A stretch of 48,764 bases of DNA from Pelagibacteraceae bacterium AG-325-E08 (GTDB taxonomy: Bacteria > Pseudomonadota > Alphaproteobacteria > Pelagibacterales > Pelagibacteraceae): assembly GCA_003282985.1 (NCBI GenBank), contig QBYE01000008.1, positions 1 through 48,764 on the forward strand, given 5' to 3'. Shown here piece after piece: positions 39,180-47,323 of the stretch. The position numbers and the translations under genes are program-made. Within the stretch, counting starts at the first letter, position 1. Each line of letters begins with the position of its first letter. Under the pieces are notes generated by a model that was given only the letters and a program-made list of their open reading frames with translations, did no database searches and was not told where the DNA came from.

Positions 39180-40929
39180 AAACAGTTTATCAATTATACT
39201 AATTTTGCTATTTGGACTTAATTCATTTGCAGAAGATCAACCTGTTGATATCTGGAACATTGATAAAGATAAATTAGAAACTAATTCTTCGAGTGATGAC
39301 GATAAGGCAATAAAAGAAGAAATAGTAATTGAAACAGAATTCAAATCTAATGTTTATAAAATGCAATCAGAGAAAAAGGTAAATGCAATTAACCTTGAAG
39401 ATAGATTTGGCTCACAGGAAATTAAAATTGTTGGATTGTATGATCCTGATGATTATGGTCTTAATATAAATATGTGGTCTAATACTAACGGAGACCAATT
39501 AAAAATTCTATTTGATAAATTAAATAAAATGCCTTTATCAAATGATGCTATAGAAATTATTAACATATCTCTTTTGACTAACTCTTATTATCCACAAAAA
39601 AATATTACAGAAAAAGAATTTCAAAAATTTAAATCAGATTGGTTAATTAAAAACTCAAATTTAGAACTTATTGAAGAATATTTGATTAAAAATCAAATCA
39701 TAAATTTACATCCACAATTAACTAAGTTTTTAGTCGATCAATATTTGTCAGATACGAATATTAAAAAGGCATGTGAAATTTTTTCAAAAAATACTGAGCC
39801 AATATTTGATGAATATCTTTCAAAATTCAATATTTATTGTTTAATTAAGGATAATAAAAAAGAGGAAGCACAGCTAATTTTAGATCTTAAAAAAGAACTT
39901 GGATTTAAAGATAAATATTTTGAAAAAAAGATTAATTATCTACTTGAGTATACAGACAAAATAGATGATGAAATTTCTGAAAAATCAATTTTTGATTTTT
40001 ACTTAGCTCATCAAACTAATCCAAATTTTAATTTTGAGCCAAATGATAAAACAAAGAAAATAATTTGGAAATATCTTTCCTCAGCCAATTTATTGAATTC
40101 TTTCAAAGAAACGGACACTTCTGAATTAGACAAAATTGCAACTATCGAAAAAGCAGTTCATAATCAGAATTATCCTGAAAAAGATTTATTAGAATTATAT
40201 AAAAGATTTCAATTTAATATAAATCAACTTTTAAATGCTAAAGATGCTTATAAAACTTTACCCAATATAGAAGCAAGAGCACTAGTATATCAAAAAATTT
40301 TATTAGAATCTGAAATAGTTGAAAAATTAAAATTTCTAAAGATATTAAAAGAATCTTTTGAAAATGATGGTCTAGCAAATGCTTTTGATACAGAGTTAAA
40401 AACGTTTCTTAAGGGCATAAAACCAACTGAGATACCAGATAATCTAACAAGTTTTTATTATACAAATATTAAAATTGAAAAAAATTTAGATAAAAAAATA
40501 AAAATTAATAATGATATTATTCATCAATCAAAGCTTATTAATTATTTCAATGGGGATTATGCAAAATCTAAAATTGAAAAAGATACTAATAACTTATTAA
40601 AGAAGATACAAAAAAACAAAAAATATTTTTTGTCTAAGAAAGATGTCATTTTGATAGAGTCATTAAAATATGATGGAATAGAAATCTCAGAAAAATATGA
40701 CGATTTATACAATATAGATGAAAATGAGATTCCAACTGATATTCAAATAATGATTAACAACGAAGAAACTGGTTTAGCTCTTTTGAGAATTGCTGAAGTT
40801 ATTGGTCAAGATAGAATTGAAAGAATTGATGAAGATACTATTTATTTTATAGTTACTACGCTCAATCAATTAAATATTGATAGAATAAGAAATCAAATAC
40901 TACTTCAAGTTCTCCCTTTAAAAGTTTAA
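39154..40929 (+). CDS. Exported alpha-helical protein of unknown function
   Basis: A 591-residue protein with a standard signal peptide: Lys-rich start, hydrophobic core (LSIILILLFGLNSFA, residues 12-26) and probable cleavage after SFA. No membrane helix follows, so the mature protein should be periplasmic or envelope-associated. The body is mostly amphipathic helices with alternating Lys/Glu/Leu patterns, which may be TPR/HEAT-like repeats from about residue 140 to 560, though no clear consensus repeat can be written. A single pair of cysteines occurs near residues 207 and 229. I do not recognise the family. It follows the small membrane protein gene with a 26-base overlap and lies 23 bases before def. 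Confidence 0.75.
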   Translation: MKILKLLNKNSLSIILILLFGLNSFAEDQPVDIWNIDKDKLETNSSSDDDKAIKEEIVIETEFKSNVYKMQSEKKVNAINLEDRFGSQEIKIVGLYDPDDYGLNINMWSNTNGDQLKILFDKLNKMPLSNDAIEIINISLLTNSYYPQKNITEKEFQKFKSDWLIKNSNLELIEEYLIKNQIINLHPQLTKFLVDQYLSDTNIKKACEIFSKNTEPIFDEYLSKFNIYCLIKDNKKEEAQLILDLKKELGFKDKYFEKKINYLLEYTDKIDDEISEKSIFDFYLAHQTNPNFNFEPNDKTKKIIWKYLSSANLLNSFKETDTSELDKIATIEKAVHNQNYPEKDLLELYKRFQFNINQLLNAKDAYKTLPNIEARALVYQKILLESEIVEKLKFLKILKESFENDGLANAFDTELKTFLKGIKPTEIPDNLTSFYYTNIKIEKNLDKKIKINNDIIHQSKLINYFNGDYAKSKIEKDTNNLLKKIQKNKKYFLSKKDVILIESLKYDGIEISEKYDDLYNIDENEIPTDIQIMINNEETGLALLRIAEVIGQDRIERIDEDTIYFIVTTLNQLNIDRIRNQILLQVLPLKV

Positions 40930-40952
40930 AATTTAGTTTATTTAATTAATAA

Positions 40953-41477
40953 ATGAGCATTAAAAAAATTATTACCGTACCAGATGAAACTTTAAAAAAA
41001 ATCTCTGTACCCATTGAAAAAGTTGGACTAAACGAAAAAAAATTAATTAATGATTTATTTGAAACAATGTATCATTCTAAAGGTATTGGGTTAGCAGCAG
41101 TACAAGTGGGTATACTTAAAAGGATTTTAGTTATTGATATATCAGCTAAAGATGAAAAAAATAAGCCTTTAAGCTTTATAAATCCTAAAATAAAAAAAAT
41201 TAGTGATGAAACTTCAATTTATGAAGAAGGATGTTTATCAATACCTGATACTTTTATTGAAATTGAAAGACCTAAAATTTGTGAAGTAGAATATATAGAT
41301 TTAGATGGCAAAGTTCAAAATATGAAATGTGATGGACTTTTATCAACTTGTCTTCAGCATGAAATAAATCATTTAGATGGTAAATTGATAATTGATCATT
41401 TGTCAAAGTTAAAAAGAGATTTGATTATTAAAAAAATCTCAAAGACAAAAAAAAATCCAGATAGAATAGTAGTTTAA
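40953..41477 (+). CDS. def: Peptide deformylase
   Basis: A 174-residue metalloprotease-fold enzyme that removes the formyl group from new proteins. All three motifs are intact: GIGLAAVQVG near residues 45-54, EGCLS with metal ligand C94, and HEINH with H136, E137 and H140. Length is normal for type I enzymes. The TAA is followed directly by the fmt ATG. Pairing with Met-tRNA formyltransferase puts both ends of the formylation cycle in one transcript, as in many bacteria. Confidence 0.97.
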   Translation: MSIKKIITVPDETLKKISVPIEKVGLNEKKLINDLFETMYHSKGIGLAAVQVGILKRILVIDISAKDEKNKPLSFINPKIKKISDETSIYEEGCLSIPDTFIEIERPKICEVEYIDLDGKVQNMKCDGLLSTCLQHEINHLDGKLIIDHLSKLKRDLIIKKISKTKKNPDRIVV

Positions 41478-42410
41478 ATGGCCAAAAAAATTATTTTTAT
41501 GGGTACACCTTTATTTGCTGTACCAATTTTGAAGTCATTATATCAAAATGGTTATCCAATTTCTGTGGTTTATACTCAACCACCTCAAAAATCTCATCGA
41601 GGTCAAAAAATAAACAAATCTCCAATTCAGGGTATTTCTGAAACATTGAACATAGATTTTAGATGTCCAGAAAATTTAAAAGATAATGATGAAGAATATG
41701 AATTTATAAAAAATTTAAATGCTGATCTTGCTATTGTTGTAGCTTATGGCAAGCTAATTCCTAAAAATTTTTTAAACTTAACGAAAAAGGGGTTCATAAA
41801 TATCCATGGATCTATTCTGCCTAGTTGGAGAGGGGCTGCTCCAATTCAAAGATCAATTATGAATTTAGATAAAGAAACGGGCATAAGTGTTATGAAATTA
41901 GTTGAAACATTAGATAGTGGACCTGTCAGTAATATTTACAAAATTAAATTAGATCAAAATAATAGTGCTGAAGAAATTTCAGAAAAACTATCCTTTTTAG
42001 CTGCTGAAAAAATTTTAGATGATATTGATGATATATTAGATGATAAAGCAAATTTTATAGATCAAGATCATTCAAAAGCCTCTTATGCTAAAAAAATTGA
42101 AAAAATCGAAGGTCAAATTAATTGGAATGATGAAGCAGAAAAAATAATTGGAAAAATTAATGGTTTATTTCCTGTTCCTGGTGCTTTTTTTAATTTTAAA
42201 GGTGAAAGGTACAAAATTTTAAAAGCTGAAATAGGAAATGGTATAGGCCAAACCGGCGAAGTGTTATCTGATAAATTAGAAATTGCGTGCACAAACAATC
42301 AATCAATAAAAATCCTTGAGATACAAAGACAAGGAAAAAAACCTCAAAAAATTGGGGAATTTATGCTGGGATCAAGTATTAGAAAAGGTTCATTATTATC
42401 TAATGCCTAG
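41478..42410 (+). CDS. fmt: Methionyl-tRNA formyltransferase
   Basis: A 310-residue enzyme that formylates initiator Met-tRNA using 10-formyltetrahydrofolate. The N-terminal formyltransferase domain has the catalytic triad N108, H110 (NIHGSILPSWRGAAPIQ) and D146 (TLDSGP), each two residues after the E. coli positions. The C-terminal OB-fold domain (about 205-305) binds tRNA. HGS replaces the more common HAS. It abuts def and overlaps truA by 8 bases. Confidence 0.96.
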   Translation: MAKKIIFMGTPLFAVPILKSLYQNGYPISVVYTQPPQKSHRGQKINKSPIQGISETLNIDFRCPENLKDNDEEYEFIKNLNADLAIVVAYGKLIPKNFLNLTKKGFINIHGSILPSWRGAAPIQRSIMNLDKETGISVMKLVETLDSGPVSNIYKIKLDQNNSAEEISEKLSFLAAEKILDDIDDILDDKANFIDQDHSKASYAKKIEKIEGQINWNDEAEKIIGKINGLFPVPGAFFNFKGERYKILKAEIGNGIGQTGEVLSDKLEIACTNNQSIKILEIQRQGKKPQKIGEFMLGSSIRKGSLLSNA

Positions 42411-43143
42411 ATATCAGATATTAGTAGAATATGCTGGAAGTAACTTTAGAGGATGGCAAGTTCAAAAAAAAGGGAAGACGGTTCAGGGCTTGATACAGGA
42501 AAAAATTTCAAAACTTTTAAAAGAAAAAATAATTATTTATGGGGCAGGTAGACTTGATAGTGGAGTTCATGCAAAAGAACAGTCTGCACATTTTGATTAT
42601 AATATTGAAATAAAAAAAAAAGACAGGTTTTTACAATCAATAAATCATTTTTTAAGAAATGAAAATATTACAATTCTCAATTTAAAAAAGAGAGACAAAA
42701 ACTTTCATGCAAGGTTTTCTGCTAAAATGAGAATTTATAATTATATTATTATCAATCGATTAGGCCAACCTACTTTAGAAAAAAATAGGTGTTGGCACAT
42801 TATGAAAAAACTTGATTTAGACATAATGAAAAAAGGTGCTAAAAAATTATTAGGGACTAGAGATTTTTCAACTTTCAGAGCATCTAGTTGTAGGGCAAAA
42901 AGTCCAATAAAAACTATGAAGTTGGTAAAAATAAAGTCCTCAAAAAATAAAATTGAAATAGAGTTTAGATCTCAATCATTTTTACAAAAACAAGTACGTT
43001 CAATGGTGGGCTGTTTAAAGTATTTGGGTGAAAAAAAGTGGTCGTTAAATAAATTTGAGAATGTTATGAAGTCAAAGAAAAGAAGTTTATGTGCTCCACC
43101 GGCACCACCAGAAGGGCTTTATTTAACTAAAGTTATTTACTAA
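42403..43143 (+). CDS. truA: tRNA pseudouridine(38-40) synthase TruA
   Basis: A 246-residue pseudouridine synthase that modifies positions 38-40 of tRNA anticodon stems. The catalytic aspartate is D52 in GAGRLDSGVHA, with Leu where the more usual motif has Thr (GRTDxGVHA). FSTFRASSC near 177 and FLQKQVRSMVG near 207 are also typical. The start is the ATG at 42403 (MPRYQILVEYAGSNFRGWQ); an in-frame upstream ATG at 42316 lies within fmt and adds no homologous sequence. It overlaps the fmt end by 8 bases and the convergent SET-domain gene by 4. Confidence 0.94.
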   Translation: MPRYQILVEYAGSNFRGWQVQKKGKTVQGLIQEKISKLLKEKIIIYGAGRLDSGVHAKEQSAHFDYNIEIKKKDRFLQSINHFLRNENITILNLKKRDKNFHARFSAKMRIYNYIIINRLGQPTLEKNRCWHIMKKLDLDIMKKGAKKLLGTRDFSTFRASSCRAKSPIKTMKLVKIKSSKNKIEIEFRSQSFLQKQVRSMVGCLKYLGEKKWSLNKFENVMKSKKRSLCAPPAPPEGLYLTKVIY

Positions 43144-43610
43144 CTTTTTTTACTCATAGCGAATTTTTTATGGATTCGCCATCTAGACTCTTCTCGAACA
43201 ATATAACCACAGCAATTTTTAGCTCGACATTTGCATGGAAATTGTTTGTAGTCTTTATCAAAGCCAAATCCATAATCACAAGTAAATTCCTCTCCTTTTT
43301 TAATATCTTTTATAGCTGTTATCCAAATTTTTAAACCTTTGCCATCATATTGAGAGTTAGGATCACAGCTATGGTTAATTAATCCGGCTGTATTCCATGA
43401 AAAATCTCCATCGAGTGTATACCTTTTGTTTAAAGTAAATAAATATATTGGTTTATTGTTGTCGTATTTATCGGACTCATCAACTTGCTTGTTAGTAATT
43501 ATCTTACCTGTGTAATTAATAATTTTTGTTCCTTCTTTAATATCTTTGGCTGCATAAAGTCCCCGACCTTTATTATCAATTTTTGATTTTTTAATTTTAT
43601 ATAATTTCAT
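43140..43610 (-). CDS. SET-domain protein (putative lysine methyltransferase)
   Basis: A 156-residue protein that is almost entirely a SET domain: GRGLYAAKDIKEGTKIINYTG near residues 15-35, the SAM-binding NHSCDPNS near 78-85, and EEFTCDYGFGFD near 107-118 with the catalytic tyrosine. A post-SET-like cysteine knot (CKCRAKNC) follows and should bind zinc with the NHSC cysteine. SET enzymes transfer methyl from SAM to protein lysines; bacterial targets are mostly unknown. It converges on truA with a 4-base overlap and is read in the same direction as the dap genes upstream, separated by the HDAC remnant. Confidence 0.9.
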   Translation of the reverse strand: MKLYKIKKSKIDNKGRGLYAAKDIKEGTKIINYTGKIITNKQVDESDKYDNNKPIYLFTLNKRYTLDGDFSWNTAGLINHSCDPNSQYDGKGLKIWITAIKDIKKGEEFTCDYGFGFDKDYKQFPCKCRAKNCCGYIVREESRWRIHKKFAMSKKS

Positions 43611-43640
43611 GAGGGATATTTATAACGGGCTAGAAATTAA

Positions 43641-43817
43641 TCAATTGAATTCAATAAGTGCGCTAACATGTTCATTTGAACAATCAGCTAAAGCATTTAA
43701 ATCATTCCTTTTTTTTAATTTTTCAGTAATTGTAATAATCCTTTCAGGTCTTTCTGGATGACCATTACCTGTTAAATGATTTATTGATGTATCTGAAGTT
43801 ATAATTGCAGTATTCAA
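43641..43817 (-). pseudogene. N-terminal remnant of a histone deacetylase-family gene
   Basis: A 58-codon frame from TTG at 43817 to TGA at 43641-43643. It opens NTAIITSDTSINHLTGN followed by GHPERPERIITITEKLKK, the N-terminal signature of the bacterial histone deacetylase/acetoin-utilisation/acetylpolyamine amidohydrolase family (GxGHPERPER plus first helix). Family members are about 300-370 residues; the zinc-site HHG and Asp motifs and everything else are gone. Its TTG overlaps the dapE TGA as TTGA, the usual coupling pattern, so it looks like a former dapE operon gene deleted from the 3' side. The short peptide could still be translated. Nothing is seen in 43611-43640. Confidence 0.78.
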
Positions 43818-44953
43818 TTAAAATAATTTTCTAAAATTTGATTATATATTCTTGTTAACTTTTTTAAATCTGACACAGAAGTCTTTTCATCAATCTGATG
43901 TATAGTATTATTTCTCAAGCCCAATTCTAATCTAGGTATTTTGCCAAGAAAACGACTATCACTAGTGCCTCCTCTACAATTTAATTTTGGTGAATTACCA
44001 GTAATTTTTTTGACAATTTTTTTAACCATTAAGATATTTTTATTAGGCTGAGTATAAAAAGCTTCTCCACTTACCCTATATTCTATCTTAACTTTACATT
44101 TTTCTTTTTTAGCAGTTGTACTAATTATTTTATTCAACTTTTTCTTTAAAGAGGATGATTTATATTTAGTATTAAATCTGACATTAAATTTTGCATTAGC
44201 TGACTGCGGCACAACGTTTTCTGATAAATTATCGACATTAATTTTGGTAAATTCTAGATTAGATGGTGGCATAAACTTAGTGCCGTTATCTAAAGATAAA
44301 TCTTTTAACTTTGATATTATTTTTGCCAATGCAGTACATGGATTAATGAAATTTTTAAAAGCAGCATGACCACTTTTACCATAAACCGTAATTATTCCAT
44401 TCATAGACCCACGCCTTCCAATTCTAATCTCATCACCAATTGACTTATTTGATGTTGGTTCCCCAACAATAGAAAAATCAATTTTTTCACTTCTTTTTCT
44501 CAAATATTTCATGACAGCAGGAGTTCCTAATCCAGTAGTTTCTTCATCTGCAGCAATAATTATTGAAATAGATCCTTTGAATTTTTTATTAGCCACAAAC
44601 TTACTGATTGCACTGATGAAGCAAGCAACTCCACCTTTCATATCTTGAGCCCCTCTACCATTCAAATTTCCTTTTCGTACAACACCTTTGAATGGAGGAA
44701 TCTTCCAATTAGATAAATTACCAACTATATCTGTATGACCTAAAAAATTGATGTGTGGTCTTGATTTACCTAGTCTTGCATACAAATTTAACGCAGGTTT
44801 TAAACCTGGGCCTTTTGATTTAATAATTGTACATTTAAAACCGATAGCAGTAAGTTTTCTTGATAAGAATTTCATAATACCCTTATCTTCAGTTTTAATT
44901 GTTGGAAATCTTATTAGCTCTTGAGCTAATTTTAATTCATTAAGAGTTTTCAT
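43814..44953 (-). CDS. dapE: Succinyl-diaminopimelate desuccinylase
   Basis: A 379-residue M20-family metallohydrolase that releases LL-diaminopimelate from its N-succinyl form, for lysine and peptidoglycan synthesis. The zinc ligands are in FLGHTDIVG near residue 70 (His-x-Asp) and GRGAQDMKGG near 97 (Asp); the catalytic/metal Glu pair is in ADEETTGLGTPA near 132. A dimerisation domain follows (GHAAFKNFINP near 195). GTSDSRFLGK near 327 completes the site. It begins 2 bases after the dapD stop and is coupled at its end to the HDAC remnant. Confidence 0.95.
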   Translation of the reverse strand: MKTLNELKLAQELIRFPTIKTEDKGIMKFLSRKLTAIGFKCTIIKSKGPGLKPALNLYARLGKSRPHINFLGHTDIVGNLSNWKIPPFKGVVRKGNLNGRGAQDMKGGVACFISAISKFVANKKFKGSISIIIAADEETTGLGTPAVMKYLRKRSEKIDFSIVGEPTSNKSIGDEIRIGRRGSMNGIITVYGKSGHAAFKNFINPCTALAKIISKLKDLSLDNGTKFMPPSNLEFTKINVDNLSENVVPQSANAKFNVRFNTKYKSSSLKKKLNKIISTTAKKEKCKVKIEYRVSGEAFYTQPNKNILMVKKIVKKITGNSPKLNCRGGTSDSRFLGKIPRLELGLRNNTIHQIDEKTSVSDLKKLTRIYNQILENYFN

Positions 44954-44955
44954 TA

Positions 44956-45774
44956 TCAGTCTCTTAGAAGGTCGTTTATTGACGTTTTAGATCTTGTTTT
45001 TTCATCAACCTGTTTGACGATAACTGCACAATATAGACTAGGGCCACCTGGTTTTTTGGATGGAAGAGACCCTGGAACGACAACACTTCCTTCAGGAACT
45101 TCACCAGTCATTATCTCATTTGTCTCTCGATTTATTATACGCGTGGAAGCGGTTAGATATACACCTGTAGCCAAGACACTATTTTTTCTAACTATAACAC
45201 CTTCGGCCACCTCGGCGCGTGCACCAATAAAGCAATTATCTTCTATAATTGTTGGTGAAGCCTGAACAGGCTCTAGGACACCTCCAATACCAACTCCACC
45301 TGATAAATGTACATTTTTTCCAATTTGAGCACCCGACCCAACAGTACTCCAAGTATCGACCATCGTACCGCTGTCAACAAATCCACCAATATTTATAAAA
45401 CAAGGCATCAAGACGACTCCAGGAGCAATATAACAGCCCTTCCTCGTCATTCCATTAGGTACGTAACGAAATCCTGCTTTTCTATGATCCTCTTCAGTCC
45501 ACCCAGCTGTTTTAAATCCAACCTTATCCCACCATACAGAATATGGACCCGCTGTAGTGGTCATTTTACTAGTTCTAAATGATAAAAGTATTGCTTTTTT
45601 GGCTACTTGATTAGTTTCCCACTTTCCATCAGGTTGACGATTTGCTACTCGAATTTTTCCTTGATCTAATAATTCTATTGTTTCATTTACAGCATCAATA
45701 ATGCTTTTGTCAGAATCAGGAGATATATCTTTTTTATTCTCCCAAGCATCATTTATGATTTTTTCTAAAGACAT
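44956..45774 (-). CDS. dapD: Tetrahydrodipicolinate N-succinyltransferase
   Basis: A 272-residue left-handed beta-helix (hexapeptide-repeat) acyltransferase that succinylates tetrahydrodipicolinate. The N-terminal helical domain (1-105) is followed by repeats such as [46 protein letters not shown] and [14 protein letters not shown], and the C-terminus ends in the family's substrate-binding tail. Length matches E. coli DapD (274). With dapE downstream it shows that the succinylase route to diaminopimelate is used. It starts 2 bases after the HAD gene stop. GC is visibly higher here than in neighbours. Confidence 0.97.
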   Translation of the reverse strand: MSLEKIINDAWENKKDISPDSDKSIIDAVNETIELLDQGKIRVANRQPDGKWETNQVAKKAILLSFRTSKMTTTAGPYSVWWDKVGFKTAGWTEEDHRKAGFRYVPNGMTRKGCYIAPGVVLMPCFINIGGFVDSGTMVDTWSTVGSGAQIGKNVHLSGGVGIGGVLEPVQASPTIIEDNCFIGARAEVAEGVIVRKNSVLATGVYLTASTRIINRETNEIMTGEVPEGSVVVPGSLPSKKPGGPSLYCAVIVKQVDEKTRSKTSINDLLRD

Positions 45775-45776
45775 AA

Positions 45777-46466
45777 TTAATTACTTTTTAATAGCCTTAT
45801 TTCTTTAAGAAATAAAGATAGATTTTCAATTTTGTGTGAAATAAAATCTTTATCAGCATCCATCTTTCCAAAATGCTCATCATTAATTAACCAAACGGTT
45901 GTACAACCTCGTTCGTGACCTATACTTAAATTTTTAGCTATATCTTCAATGTAAATAGTCTCTTTTGGATCAATGCCAAATCTATGAGTCATTTTGTCAA
46001 AATTTTTAGCGTGAGGTTTTGGAACATATTCTGCATCCTGAATGTCAAAAACTTTTTCCCTGCCAAATAGATCCCAAACTCCAAGATGAGTTAATATATT
46101 TCTTGCGTGATCGGCTGAGCCATTAGTATAAATAAATTTTTCCATATCAAGTTTTTCAAGTTCATTTCTCATAATTTTGTCTTCTTTCATGAATGAGATA
46201 TCTACATCGTGGACAAACTTTAAGAATTCTTCTCCCATGACACCATGATTTTTCTGAAGCCCTGAAAGAGAAGTATTATATTTATAAAAATAATTTGTTT
46301 GAAGCTCCTTGGCTTCTTTTTCACTGAGATTTAATTTTTGTTGTATAAACAAAGTCATTCGGCGGGAAATCATTCCAAAAACATGATCTAATGGATAGCC
46401 ATTATGTGACCCATACATAACTCCATCTAGATCAAAAAGTATATTTTTTTTTTCTTTTAAATTCAT
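45777..46466 (-). CDS. HAD-superfamily pyrimidine 5'-nucleotidase-like phosphatase
   Basis: A 229-residue HAD phosphatase. Motif I is FDLDGVMY near residues 11-18 with the nucleophile and general acid aspartates, motif [10 protein letters not shown] near 113-120, the motif III lysine in KPHAKNF near 149, and motif [10 protein letters not shown] near 172. The layout resembles the SDT1/YjjG-type pyrimidine 5'-nucleotidases found between argB and dapD in alphaproteobacteria. The substrate is uncertain. It overlaps argB by 4 bases (ATGA) and precedes dapD by 2. Confidence 0.85.
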   Translation of the reverse strand: MNLKEKKNILFDLDGVMYGSHNGYPLDHVFGMISRRMTLFIQQKLNLSEKEAKELQTNYFYKYNTSLSGLQKNHGVMGEEFLKFVHDVDISFMKEDKIMRNELEKLDMEKFIYTNGSADHARNILTHLGVWDLFGREKVFDIQDAEYVPKPHAKNFDKMTHRFGIDPKETIYIEDIAKNLSIGHERGCTTVWLINDEHFGKMDADKDFISHKIENLSLFLKEIRLLKSN

Positions 46467-47323
46467 TTTCTAATTAATGTGCCTGAGCCTTTATCAGAAA
46501 ATAACTCAAAGAGTATCGAGTGTTTTGGTCTTGCATCAATTATTCCTACAGCAGTAACCCCATTATTTATAGATTCTAGCCCCATATTAATCTTAGGGAT
46601 CATACCACCAGTGATAGTCTCATTTTTAACCATTTCTAAAATCTCAGAAGAAGATATTTCCTCAATTAATTTTTTATTTTGATCTAATACACCTTCAACA
46701 TTAGTCATCAAAAGTAATCTTCTGCATTTAAGTGATTGTGCTATTTTACCAGCTGCTACATCTCCATTGATATTAAAAGCTTGATTTTCTTGTAGACCTA
46801 AGGGCGATATAATAGGAATTTTATCGTCTTTAATAATATTTAGTATAATTTCATTATTTATTTTATTTGGTGTTCCAACAAAACCTAGTTCAGGTTCATC
46901 TCGTTTAACTTCAATAGCATTATTTTTTTTGGTATGGATCCCAACTGCTTTTGTACCCATTTTTTCTAATGAAGTTACTATGTCGTTATTAAAATCAATA
47001 AGAACATTCTCAACAATGTCTATCATTTTTTCAGTAGTAACTCTCAATCCTCTTATAAACTCTGACTGAATATTTGACTTTTCTAACTCTTTTTTTATTC
47101 TTGGGCCACCACCATGAATTACAATAATTGAAAGACCCAATTTGTTTAAAATACTGAGGTCGTGAATGAAATTGTTAAAGATTTCGCGATCCAAAAATAC
47201 ATTCCCCGAATATTTCAAACAAATTATATCATTTTTATATTTTTTGATATATTTTGAAACCTGCTCTATTGGTGGTCCATCGTTGGGAATAATCTTTTTT
47301 AATTCCTCTAGTTGTAAATTCAT
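46463..47323 (-). CDS. argB: Acetylglutamate kinase
   Basis: A 286-residue amino-acid kinase that phosphorylates N-acetylglutamate, the second step of arginine synthesis. The phosphate-binding KYSGNVF near residues 38-44 and IVIHGGGPRIKKEL near 68-81 form the N-terminal site. NINGDVAAGKIAQSL near 193-207 and the C-terminal ATP segment TGGMIPKI near 240 are conserved. The first codon follows the yidC stop with no gap. The usual family opening lysine (KYGG) appears as KYSG. Confidence 0.95.
   Translation of the reverse strand: MNLQLEELKKIIPNDGPPIEQVSKYIKKYKNDIICLKYSGNVFLDREIFNNFIHDLSILNKLGLSIIVIHGGGPRIKKELEKSNIQSEFIRGLRVTTEKMIDIVENVLIDFNNDIVTSLEKMGTKAVGIHTKKNNAIEVKRDEPELGFVGTPNKINNEIILNIIKDDKIPIISPLGLQENQAFNINGDVAAGKIAQSLKCRRLLLMTNVEGVLDQNKKLIEEISSSEILEMVKNETITGGMIPKINMGLESINNGVTAVGIIDARPKHSILFELFSDKGSGTLIRK

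Noticed and set aside
38996-39193. Minus-strand 65-codon frame upstream of aroK
   Set aside because: It is antisense to the 59-residue membrane protein and the signal peptide of the exported protein; hydrophobicity comes from the complementary A/T strand.
44956-45774. dapD region as recent horizontal transfer because of its higher GC
   Set aside because: Glycine- and valine-rich hexapeptide repeats raise GC by themselves, and the gene sits in its usual alphaproteobacterial neighbourhood.
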